Source: Brevundimonas sp. UBA7534 (GTDB lineage: Bacteria; Pseudomonadota; Alphaproteobacteria; Caulobacterales; Caulobacteraceae). From it: a DNA stretch of 7,314 nt. The notes below the pieces were generated by a model that ran no database searches, had not been told where the DNA came from, and saw nothing but the letters and a program-made list of their open reading frames with translations. Positions 1 to 5,678 of the stretch are shown here, one piece after another (within the stretch, counting starts at the first letter, position 1; every line of letters starts with the position of its first letter). The position numbers were made by a program, and so were the translations under genes. The stretch is taken from assembly GCF_002479325.1 (NCBI RefSeq), contig NZ_DLMO01000052.1, forward strand, positions 1 to 7,314. The letters are read 5' to 3'.

Positions 1-252
1 CTGCTGAAGCAGCCGCAGTATTCGCCGCTGGCGATGGAAGAGCAGGTCGTCTCGGTCTACGCCGGCACGCGCGGCTACATCGACGGCATCGCGGTGGCCG
101 ACGTCGGCCGCTTCGAGAAGGAGCTGCTGGCCCGCATCCACGCCAACCACGCTTCGCTGCTGGACGGCATCCGCACCAAGAAGGACCTGACGCCCGAGCT
201 GGAAGCCGAGCTGAAGGACATCCTGGCGGCCTTCGTCAAGACCTTCGCCTGA
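1..252 (+). CDS. atpA: ATP synthase F1 subunit alpha, C-terminal end (partial)
   Basis: These are the last 83 codons and the TGA stop of the alpha subunit of F1Fo ATP synthase; the gene begins before the window. The reading frame is open from base 1. The visible part opens with LLKQPQYSPLAMEEQVV and continues through VYAGTRGYIDGI and DVGRFEKELL, the conserved C-terminal helical domain of AtpA. It ends in a helix finishing FVKTFA. Alpha alternates with beta in the cytoplasmic catalytic hexamer and supplies the arginine finger, which lies upstream of this fragment and is not seen. The nucleotide-binding domain is also outside the window. atpG follows after a 32-bp gap on the same strand, the usual order in alphaproteobacterial F1 operons, where atpH normally precedes atpA. 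Identity is very secure from sequence and context. Confidence 0.97.
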   Translation: MLKQPQYSPLAMEEQVVSVYAGTRGYIDGIAVADVGRFEKELLARIHANHASLLDGIRTKKDLTPELEAELKDILAAFVKTFA

Positions 253-284
253 GCCCGACCGGAAAGCTGAGAGAGTAAAGCCGG

Positions 285-1163
285 ATGGCCAGCCTCAAGG
301 AAATGCGCAATCGGATCGGAAGCGTGAAAGCCACGCAGAAGATCACGAAGGCCATGCAGATGGTCGCCGCGGCCAAGCTGAAGCGCGCCCAGGACCAGGC
401 CGAGAGCGCCCGGCCCTACGCGCAGAAGATGGCCTCGGTCATCGCCAACCTGGCCGCCGGCGTCTCGGGCGCCGACGCGCCCCGGCTGCTGGCCGGCACG
501 GGCGATGACCAGCGTCACCTGATCGTGGTCGCCACGGCCGACAAGGGCCTGGCGGGCGGCTTCTCGACCAACGTCATCCGCGCCGCACGCGAGCGGATCA
601 ACAGCCTGATCGCCAACGGCAAGGACGTGAAGATCATCGCCGTCGGCAAGAAGTCGCGCGATCAACTGGCCCGTCTCTATGGCGACAAGCTGGTCCGCAC
701 CTTCGAGCTGAGCGAGCACAAGACCGTCGGCCTGCCGTCGGCCCAGCCCATCGCCGAGATGATCGCCACGGCGTTCGAGGACGGCCAGGCCGATGTGGTC
801 ACCCTGTTCTACAGCCAGTTCCGCTCGGTGATCTCCCAGGTCCCGACCGCCAAGCAGTTGATCCCGGCGGTGGTGGAAGGCGACGCCCAGCCCATCGACC
901 TGAACGGCGCGGTCTATGAATACGAGCCCTCGGAAGAGGAAATCCTCGAGACCCTGCTGCCGCGCAACCTGACGACCCAGATCCTGGCCGCCCTGTACGA
1001 GAACCAGGCCGGCTTCTTCGGTTCGCAGATGGCGGCGATGGACAACGCCACGCGCAACGCCGGCGACCTCATCAACGCCCTGACGCTGCAGTTCAACCGC
1101 AAGCGCCAGGCCCAGATCACCACCGAGCTGATCGAGATCATCGCCGGCGCCGAAGCCCTTTGA
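285..1163 (+). CDS. atpG: ATP synthase F1 subunit gamma
   Basis: The 292-residue central-shaft subunit rotates inside the alpha3beta3 ring and couples proton flow through Fo to ATP synthesis. The N-terminal helix (residues 1-55) carries the family-typical RIGSVKATQKITKAMQMVAA. The central Rossmann-like part begins near residue 78, with DKGLAGGF at 86-93 in place of the commoner D-R-G-L-C-G-G form. The C-terminal helix (about 235-292) contains AMDNATRNAGDLINAL and ends ITTELIEIIAGAEAL, the strongly conserved gamma signature end. Length is normal for the family. The ATG at 285 fits the conserved N-terminus and is preceded by a purine-rich GAGAGAG stretch about 10 bases upstream. It lies 32 bp after atpA and 37 bp before atpD, so it is almost certainly part of one polycistronic F1 operon. 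No defects are seen. Confidence 0.98.
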   Translation: MASLKEMRNRIGSVKATQKITKAMQMVAAAKLKRAQDQAESARPYAQKMASVIANLAAGVSGADAPRLLAGTGDDQRHLIVVATADKGLAGGFSTNVIRAARERINSLIANGKDVKIIAVGKKSRDQLARLYGDKLVRTFELSEHKTVGLPSAQPIAEMIATAFEDGQADVVTLFYSQFRSVISQVPTAKQLIPAVVEGDAQPIDLNGAVYEYEPSEEEILETLLPRNLTTQILAALYENQAGFFGSQMAAMDNATRNAGDLINALTLQFNRKRQAQITTELIEIIAGAEAL

Positions 1164-1200
1164 TCCCGACCGAACAGACATTCCGATACGGACCCCAGCC

Positions 1201-2736
1201 ATGACCGACACCGTCGCCCCCAAGAAGCCCGCCGCCCGCAAGCCGGCCGCCAAAAAGGTTGCCCCCGCCGCCGCCCCGGTGAACGCCGCGGGCCAGGGCA
1301 AGATCGCCCAGGTCATCGGCGCCGTCGTCGACGTCGAGTTCGACGGCCACCTGCCGGCGATCCTGAACGCCCTGCACACCCAGAACATCGACCAGAAGAC
1401 GGGCGAGCCCTTCACCCTGGTCCTGGAAGTCGCCCAGCACCTGGGTGAGAACATGGTCCGCACCATCGCCATGGACACGACCGAGGGCCTGACCCGCGGC
1501 CAGCCCGTGTCGGACACCGGAACCTCGATCCAGACCCCGGTCGGCCCGGGCGTGCTGGGCCGCATCATGAACGTGGTCGGCCAGCCGATCGACGAAGCCG
1601 GCCCGATCAAGACCACCGAATACCGCCCGATCCACCGCGAGGCGCCCTCGTTCGAGGAGCAGACCACCTCGTCGGAAATCCTGGTCACCGGCATCAAGGT
1701 CATCGACCTGATCTGCCCCTACACCAAGGGCGGCAAGATCGGCCTGTTCGGCGGCGCCGGCGTGGGCAAGACCGTGACCATGCAGGAGCTGATCAACAAC
1801 ATCGCCAAGGCCTACGGCGGTTATTCGGTCCTGGCCGGCGTGGGCGAACGCACCCGCGAGGGCAACGACCTGTATCACGAGATGATCGAGTCCAACGTGA
1901 ACGTGGACCCGACCAAGAACAACGGCTCGACCGAGGGCTCCAAGTGCGCCCTGGTCTATGGCCAGATGAACGAGCCGCCCGGCGCGCGCGCCCGCGTCGC
2001 CCTGACGGGCCTCGCCCAGGCCGAGTACTTCCGCGACGAGGAAGGCAAGGACGTGCTGCTGTTCGTCGACAACATCTTCCGCTTCACCCAAGCCGGTTCG
2101 GAAGTGTCGGCTCTCTTGGGCCGCATCCCGTCGGCCGTGGGCTATCAGCCGACGCTGGCCACCGAGATGGGCAACCTGCAGGAACGCATCACCTCGACCA
2201 AGAAGGGCTCGATCACCTCGGTCCAGGCCATCTACGTCCCCGCCGACGACCCCACCGACCCGGCGCCGGCCGCCTCCTTCGCCCACCTGGACGCGACGAC
2301 CATGCTGTCGCGTGACATCGCCGCCCAGGCCATCTTCCCCGCCGTCGACCCGCTGGACTCGACCTCGCGGATCATGGACCCGCTGGTCATCGGCGAGGAG
2401 CACTACCAGGTCGCCCGTTCGGTCCAGGAAGTGCTGCAGCAGTACAAGGGCCTGAAGGACATCATCGCCATCCTGGGCATGGACGAGCTGTCGGAAGAGG
2501 ACAAGCTGGTCGTCTCGCGCGCCCGCAAGATCCAGCGCTTCCTGTCGCAGCCTTTCTTCGTGGCCGAGCAGTTCACCAACTCGCCGGGCAAGTTCGTCGA
2601 GCTGGCCGACACCATCCGCTCGTTCAAGGGCATCGTCGCCGGCGAATACGACCACCTGCCGGAAGCCGCCTTCTACATGGTCGGCGCCATCGAGGAAGCC
2701 GTGGCCAAGGCCGAGAAGATGGCGGCGGACGCCTGA
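1201..2736 (+). CDS. atpD: ATP synthase F1 subunit beta (catalytic)
   Basis: This 511-residue catalytic subunit of F1Fo ATP synthase makes ATP from ADP and phosphate. Visible motifs are Walker A GGAGVGKT (184-191), the GERTREGND loop with the probable catalytic Glu216, and Walker B LLFVD ending at Asp290. The alpha/beta family signature PAVDPLDSTS lies at 380-389 and the gamma-contacting DELSEED lever at 428-434. The family core begins near residue 33 (GKIAQVIGAVVDVEF). About 30 residues before it are an Ala/Lys/Pro-rich low-complexity extension (KKPAARKPAAKK) that E. coli AtpD lacks. The extension is in frame from the only sensible ATG, 37 bp after atpG. The ribosome site is weak (CGGA, 8 bases before ATG), which is odd for a subunit needed in three copies. 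atpC follows after two bases. Identity is certain; the role of the extension is unknown. Confidence 0.99.
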   Translation: MTDTVAPKKPAARKPAAKKVAPAAAPVNAAGQGKIAQVIGAVVDVEFDGHLPAILNALHTQNIDQKTGEPFTLVLEVAQHLGENMVRTIAMDTTEGLTRGQPVSDTGTSIQTPVGPGVLGRIMNVVGQPIDEAGPIKTTEYRPIHREAPSFEEQTTSSEILVTGIKVIDLICPYTKGGKIGLFGGAGVGKTVTMQELINNIAKAYGGYSVLAGVGERTREGNDLYHEMIESNVNVDPTKNNGSTEGSKCALVYGQMNEPPGARARVALTGLAQAEYFRDEEGKDVLLFVDNIFRFTQAGSEVSALLGRIPSAVGYQPTLATEMGNLQERITSTKKGSITSVQAIYVPADDPTDPAPAASFAHLDATTMLSRDIAAQAIFPAVDPLDSTSRIMDPLVIGEEHYQVARSVQEVLQQYKGLKDIIAILGMDELSEEDKLVVSRARKIQRFLSQPFFVAEQFTNSPGKFVELADTIRSFKGIVAGEYDHLPEAAFYMVGAIEEAVAKAEKMAADA

Positions 2737-2738
2737 TC

Positions 2739-3008
2739 ATGGCCGGCAAGCTGAACTTCTCCCTCGTCTCGCCGGAACGCGAGGTCTTTTCGGGCCTCGT
2801 GGACCAGGTGGACGCGCCGGGCGTCGAGGGCGACTTCGGCGTCCTGCCGGACCACGCCCCCTTCATGACCGCCCTGCGCGAGGGCCTGGTGAGCGTCTAT
2901 AGCGGCGGCGCTGTGACCCGCTACGACGTCAAGGGCGGCTTCGCCGACGTCAACGGCGAGGGCCTGACCATCCTGGCCGAGGAAGCGACCGAGGTCGCCG
3001 CGGCCTGA
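2739..3008 (+). CDS. atpC: ATP synthase F1 subunit epsilon, short form
   Basis: This 89-residue epsilon subunit joins gamma to the Fo c-ring. The whole protein corresponds to the N-terminal beta-sandwich domain: NFSLVSPEREVFSG (6-19), GDFGVLPDHAPFM (31-43), then VKGGFADVNGEGLTILAE (64-81). It stops at the point where E. coli-type epsilon (about 139 residues) goes on into a two-helix C-terminal domain. The TGA is followed within about 30 bp by the operon terminator, so no lost helical domain can be encoded downstream. Short epsilon subunits occur in alphaproteobacteria, as I recall, so this need not be a recent truncation. The ATG lies two bases after the atpD stop with only a weak ribosome site (GGCGGCGGA, inside atpD), so translational coupling to atpD is likely. 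It is the last gene of the operon. Confidence 0.96.
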   Translation: MAGKLNFSLVSPEREVFSGLVDQVDAPGVEGDFGVLPDHAPFMTALREGLVSVYSGGAVTRYDVKGGFADVNGEGLTILAEEATEVAAA

Positions 3009-3034
3009 TCCTCTCGCGGGATCGAAACGATCAG

Positions 3035-3064
3035 AGGCCTCCCGCTTCGGCGGGAGGCCTTTTT
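3035..3064 (+). terminator. Intrinsic terminator of the atp operon
   Basis: A perfect 11-bp GC-rich stem (3035-3045 pairing with 3050-3060) closes on a TTCG tetraloop. It is followed directly by a T run (3060-3064), the classical rho-independent form. It begins 26 bases after the atpC stop. Two smaller, mutually exclusive stems lie between the stop codon and the terminator: GATCC with GGATC (3007-3011/3019-3023), and GATCG-AAA-CGATC (3020-3032). The outward T run is on the + strand only, so it serves the atp operon; the facing genes further right do not use it. Confidence 0.93.
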
Positions 3065-3246
3065 CGTTGCCGGAACGGAAGGCGACGCGGCGGCGGCGAT
3101 CGCAATCTTGATCGCCAAATCCTGTGGTTTCAGTCGCTTGGCGCCGCCGGCGGACAATCGACGCGCCTTGGTTTCGACCCGTGCGATCATCGCTGGATCG
3201 CGGACCCCTCAGGGGAGGAAAGCCACGGCTATCTCATATTCCACTC
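3065..3246. other. Intergenic stretch without a supported gene
   Basis: No convincing coding sequence lies here. Open frames exist on both strands. One on the minus strand starts at 3190 and reads an Ala/Lys/Arg-rich peptide, but it runs straight through the terminator into antisense of atpC. Its codons are less GC-rich at third positions (roughly three quarters, against nearly all in neighbouring genes) and it has no well-placed ribosome site. The only local structure I see is a short CCCCTCAGGGG palindrome near 3207-3217. It could be decayed coding sequence or the upstream part of the repeat-rich spacer that follows. Confidence 0.5.
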
Positions 3247-3380
3247 CCGTCACCCTCGGGCTTGTCCCGAGGGCCCACCGTTCCGCATCACCTGCGAGCG
3301 GCCGGTCAGCGGACAGCGAAACGCGGCTCGGTCGGACCCATCTCCGCCGTGGGCCCTCGGGACAAGCCCGAGGGTGACGG
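3247..3380. repeat. REPIN-like nested inverted repeat (two 32-bp arms)
   Basis: The left arm (3247-3278) is the exact reverse complement of the right arm (3349-3380) over 32 bp, with a 70-bp spacer between. Each arm is itself a hairpin: CCCTCGGG and CCCGAGGG form an 8-bp stem around a 5-base loop (CTTGT on the left, ACAAG on the right). Two inverted REP-type palindromes with a short spacer are the layout called a REPIN in other bacteria. Such elements are non-autonomous and are thought to be spread by RAYT/TnpA-REP transposases. The core resembles intergenic palindromes I recall from other alphaproteobacteria. No transposase is in the window. The element sits in the spacer between the atp terminator and the serine hydrolase gene. 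The geometry is certain; the classification is an inference that rests on finding more copies in the genome. Confidence 0.8.
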
Positions 3381-3412
3381 TGATGGGGCTCACGAATTCA
3401 CGCCAGCGGCCC

Positions 3413-3550
3413 ATTTCAGACGATTCAGACTATTCAGACTCTCTTTTCGCCCCCGAGTGCGAAATCGCCGACCCAGCACCTGACAGCCGATTTCAGACGA
3501 TTCACACCATTCAGACTCTGTTTTTCGAGGCCAGGGTCTGAAATCTCGCC
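3413..3550. repeat. 77-bp-period imperfect duplication of TTCAGAC units with GANTC sites
   Basis: Copy 1 begins at 3413 and copy 2 at 3490, an offset of 77 bp. Their first 30 bases match at 28 positions. Both continue with a T run plus CG, diverge in the middle, then resume with GAAATC and CGCCG. Inside copy 1 are three tandem 9-mers (TTTCAGACG, ATTCAGACT, ATTCAGACT); copy 2 has the same with a decayed middle unit (ATTCACACC). Each copy contains two GANTC sites 15 bp apart: GATTC at 3422 and 3499, and GACTC at 3437 and 3514. The array ends about 25 bp before the start codon of the serine hydrolase, so it probably lies in that gene's promoter or leader. It might be a regulatory array or another dispersed intergenic repeat family; the sequence alone does not decide. 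Confidence 0.75.
3489..3545 (+). repeat. 10-bp inverted repeat that could form a leader stem-loop
   Basis: GATTTCAGAC (3489-3498) is the exact reverse complement of GTCTGAAATC (3536-3545), with 37 bases between. A smaller palindrome, CAGACTCTG, sits inside at 3512-3520. In RNA this gives an outer 10-bp stem with an internal small hairpin, 28 bases before the serine hydrolase ATG. The matching position in the upstream copy has only ATTTC/GAAAT in common, so the full dyad exists only in the gene-proximal copy. It may be a leader structure, a dyad operator, or a property of the repeat family. Confidence 0.6.
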
Positions 3551-3573
3551 GCCGAGAGGCTAAAGACCGTCTC

Positions 3574-4707
3574 ATGACCGACGCCATCGCCATTCACGGA
3601 ACCTGCGACCCGCGCTTCGCCGCCGTCCGCAACGCTTTCGCCGCCAACTTCACCGATGCGCCCGAGGGGCTGAACGAACAGGCGGCGCGGTTCAGCGTGC
3701 TGATCGAGGGCCAGCCGGTCGTCGACCTCTGGGCCGGCCACGCCGACACGGCCCGCACCCATCCCTTCACCGAAACGACGCTGACGCCGGTCTTCTCCAC
3801 CGGCAAGGCGGTCATGGCCCTGCTGATCGCCACGGCGGTCGAGGCGGGCCGGCTGTCCTACGACCAGACCGTCGCCTCGGTCTGGCCCGAGTTCGCGGCC
3901 GAGGGAAAGCAGGACGTCACCGTCGCCCAGTTGATGAGCCACCAGTCCGGGCTGCCGGGGTTCTCCGAGGCGGTCGATCCGGCGGTCTGGTTCGACGCCC
4001 CCGCCGTGGTGGCGAAGCTGGCGGCCCAGGCGCCGATGTGGGCGCCCGGCACGGCCTCCGGCTATCACCCGATCACCGTCGGCTATCTGGCCAACGAACT
4101 GTTCCACCGCGTCACGGGCCGCACGATGGGCCAGGCCCTGCGCGAGGATTTTCCCGACCTCGACCTGTGGATCGGCCTGCCCGAGGCCGAGCATCCCCGC
4201 GTGGCCCAGATGCGGAAGCCCACGGCCGCCCCCAGCCTCGGCCCCATCGACCCGATCAAGCAGGCCGCCTTCCTCGACCGGGGCTCGGCGCCCGGCGGCC
4301 GCGGCTCCAGCGAGTGGCGGCGGATGGAAATTCCCTCCGCCAACCTGCACGGCACGGCGCTGGGCCTGGCGCGCCTCATGGGCGTGGTGGCCAACGGGGG
4401 GCGGCTGGGCGACCGCGCGGTGCTGACGGATGCGACCCTGGAACAGCTGACCCGCGAACGCATCCACGGCCCGGACAAGGTGCTGCCCTACACCATCAGC
4501 TGGGCCGCCGGGCTGATGCGCAACGACGGCCTCAACGTCTTCGGACCGGGCGAAGCCTGGGGCCACTACGGCTGGGGCGGCTCCATGGCCATGGCCGACC
4601 CGTCGCGCCGCCTGTCGGCCGCCTATGTCATGACCCGCCAGTCGCCCCACCTGATCGGCGACCCGCGCGCCGTGCGCCTGCTGGAGGCGCTGTACGGAGC
4701 GCTCTAG
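3574..4707 (+). CDS. Serine hydrolase, class C beta-lactamase/EstB-like fold
   Basis: This 377-residue protein is of the beta-lactamase-fold serine hydrolases (class C-like, family VIII esterases and LACTB-type proteins). The nucleophile motif is S-T-G-K at 75-78. The second catalytic element is the Tyr of SGYHPITVGYLANEL (Tyr164). The KTG-equivalent is probably HYGWGGS at 331-337, followed by MADP. Other typical pieces are MSHQSGLPGF (121-130), WAPGTASGYH and LHGTALGLARLM. No signal peptide or membrane segment is visible, so it is probably a cytoplasmic esterase or peptidase-like enzyme. A resistance beta-lactamase would be exported to the periplasm. The substrate cannot be read from the sequence. 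The ATG at 3574 fits the family start (IHGTCDPRF), although the nearest purine-rich site (GAGAGG, 3554-3559) lies rather far away. Its stop overlaps the stop of the facing rarD-like gene by four bases. Confidence 0.9.
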   Translation: MTDAIAIHGTCDPRFAAVRNAFAANFTDAPEGLNEQAARFSVLIEGQPVVDLWAGHADTARTHPFTETTLTPVFSTGKAVMALLIATAVEAGRLSYDQTVASVWPEFAAEGKQDVTVAQLMSHQSGLPGFSEAVDPAVWFDAPAVVAKLAAQAPMWAPGTASGYHPITVGYLANELFHRVTGRTMGQALREDFPDLDLWIGLPEAEHPRVAQMRKPTAAPSLGPIDPIKQAAFLDRGSAPGGRGSSEWRRMEIPSANLHGTALGLARLMGVVANGGRLGDRAVLTDATLEQLTRERIHGPDKVLPYTISWAAGLMRNDGLNVFGPGEAWGHYGWGGSMAMADPSRRLSAAYVMTRQSPHLIGDPRAVRLLEALYGAL

Positions 4708-5624
4708 GCCGGTTCCGCCGTCTCACGGATCGCCTGCCGGGCCGCCCGGCTGCGCCGGAAGGCGGCCAGGGCGAAGACCCCGGCGCCGGCCCAGATGAAG
4801 ACGAAGGAGACGACCCGCAGCGGCGTCAGCGCCTCGCCCGTCAGGACGCCGCAGGCGAACTGGAGCGTCGGGGCCAGGAACTGGATGAAGCCCACCGTCG
4901 ACAGCGGCAGCCGCCGCGCCGACCAGGCGAACAGCACCAGGGGGATGACGGTCGCCGGCCCGTTGACCAGCGCCCAGGCCAGCCCGGCCGGAGAGGAGAA
5001 GCCCGTCGCCTGCCCATGCGTCGCCAGCCACGCCAGGAAGACCGCCCCGACCGGCAGCAGCACCAGGCACTCGACGAACAGCCCCGTCTGGGCCGAGGCC
5101 GCGACCCGCTTTCGGATCACCGCATAGGCGCAGAAGGTCACCGCCAGCGTCAGGCCGATGAGGGGCACATGGCCCAGGGCCAGGGTCTGGATCGCCACCC
5201 CCAAGGCCGCCAGGCCGATGGCGACGCCGCTCAGCCGGTCGATCCGTTCGCGGAACAGCACCGCCCCCGCCGCCATGTTGAGCAGCGGGTTGATGTAGTA
5301 GCCCAGGCTGGCCTCCAGCGTCGCGTGGTGCGTCGTGGCGAAGACATAGAGGCTCCAGTTCGTCGCGATCATCACCGCCGACAGCACCAGCCAGCCGAAG
5401 GTGCGCGGCTGGGCCAGGACCGACCGCGCCTCGCCCCACTGGCCCGCCAGCAACACGAACAGGCCGGCCACGAACACCGACCACACCGCCCGGTGGGCCA
5501 GGATCTCGGCCGCGGCGAAGCCATGCGCCGCCATGGCCATGAACATCAGCGGCAGCAGGCCCCACAGGGTGTAGCTGGCGACAGCGGTCGCGACCGCGCG
5601 CGGGTCGGTCGGGCTGGGCGACAT
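4704..5624 (-). CDS. rarD: RarD-type EamA family transporter
   Basis: This 306-residue inner-membrane protein has about ten predicted membrane helices (approximately 11-31, 38-60, 76-96, 103-122, 131-149, 152-170, 181-201, 213-234, 243-263, 269-289), the layout of the drug/metabolite transporter superfamily. Stretches match the E. coli RarD pattern as I recall it: WGLLPLMF (21-28), AEILAHRAVWS (39-49), EASLGYYINPLLN (104-116), GVAIQ (142-146), AQTGLFVE (178-185), LSTVGFIQFLAPTL (241-254) and FIWAG (276-280). The transported compound is unknown; the name comes from an old chloramphenicol-resistance link. I chose the ATG at 5622-5624 because GAGGA stands 8 bases upstream. A longer start at 5672 adds a Pro/Gly-rich stretch without a ribosome site. 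It lies 54 bp downstream of asd on the same strand and is probably co-transcribed with it. Confidence 0.9.
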   Translation of the reverse strand: MSPSPTDPRAVATAVASYTLWGLLPLMFMAMAAHGFAAAEILAHRAVWSVFVAGLFVLLAGQWGEARSVLAQPRTFGWLVLSAVMIATNWSLYVFATTHHATLEASLGYYINPLLNMAAGAVLFRERIDRLSGVAIGLAALGVAIQTLALGHVPLIGLTLAVTFCAYAVIRKRVAASAQTGLFVECLVLLPVGAVFLAWLATHGQATGFSSPAGLAWALVNGPATVIPLVLFAWSARRLPLSTVGFIQFLAPTLQFACGVLTGEALTPLRVVSFVFIWAGAGVFALAAFRRSRAARQAIRETAEPA

Positions 5625-5632
5625 GGGAAAGG

Positions 5633-5637
5633 TCCTC
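5633..5637 (-). promoter_or_regulatory. Ribosome binding site fixing the rarD start
   Basis: GAGGA on the minus strand lies 8 bases before the ATG at 5624, the usual spacing. It supports this start over the in-frame ATG at 5672, which has no such site and would begin only 6 bases after the asd stop. Confidence 0.75.
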
Positions 5638-5640
5638 GGT

Positions 5641-5669
5641 CCGCCGGGCAGGGGAGGCCCGCCCGGCGG
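5641..5669 (-). promoter_or_regulatory. Intercistronic hairpin between asd and rarD
   Basis: A perfect 9-bp GC stem (CCGCCGGGC at 5641-5649 with GCCCGGCGG at 5661-5669) closes an 11-base loop. Neither strand has a T run after it, so it is not a classical terminator. Its downstream arm ends 3 bases before the rarD ribosome site on the minus-strand transcript. The loop reads GGGCCTCCCCT on that strand and contains CCTC, which is complementary to the GAGG of the site. It may lower rarD expression relative to asd, or stabilise the asd mRNA 3' end. Function is inferred only. Confidence 0.6.
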
Positions 5670-5678
5670 CATATGGGG

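Noticed and set aside
75..1703. A 542-residue open frame on the minus strand opposite atpA, atpG and atpD
   Set aside because: It is antisense to three certain genes, has low-complexity composition and matches no family. It is a GC-rich shadow frame.
1138..2655. A 505-residue minus-strand open frame opposite atpD
   Set aside because: It is a shadow of the atpD codons, rich in Asp/Gly/Val/His/Arg as expected from antisense reading of a GC-rich gene.
2921..3190. An 89-residue minus-strand frame starting ATG at 3190, Lys/Arg/Ala-rich
   Set aside because: It reads through the atp terminator hairpin and into antisense of atpC. Its third codon positions are less GC-rich than those of real genes here, and the nearest GAGGGG is too far from the ATG. 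A decayed gene fragment in 3065-3190 cannot be ruled out.
3247..3380. The inverted repeat considered as terminal repeats of an insertion sequence, or as a CRISPR or attachment site
   Set aside because: Only 70 bp lie between the arms, so no transposase fits. There is no regular repeat-spacer array, no integrase and no target duplication visible. The hairpin arms fit a REP pair better.
3247..3380. The hairpin arms considered as transcription terminators
   Set aside because: The stems are GC-rich, but no T run follows either arm on either strand, and a proper terminator for the atp operon is already present at 3035-3064.
3108..3483. Two overlapping + strand frames (3108-3377 and 3124-3483) in the spacer
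   Set aside because: Both translate through the REPIN-like arms, and one also through the TTCAGAC repeats (giving FRRFRLFRL-type peptide). Neither has a ribosome site or a known domain.
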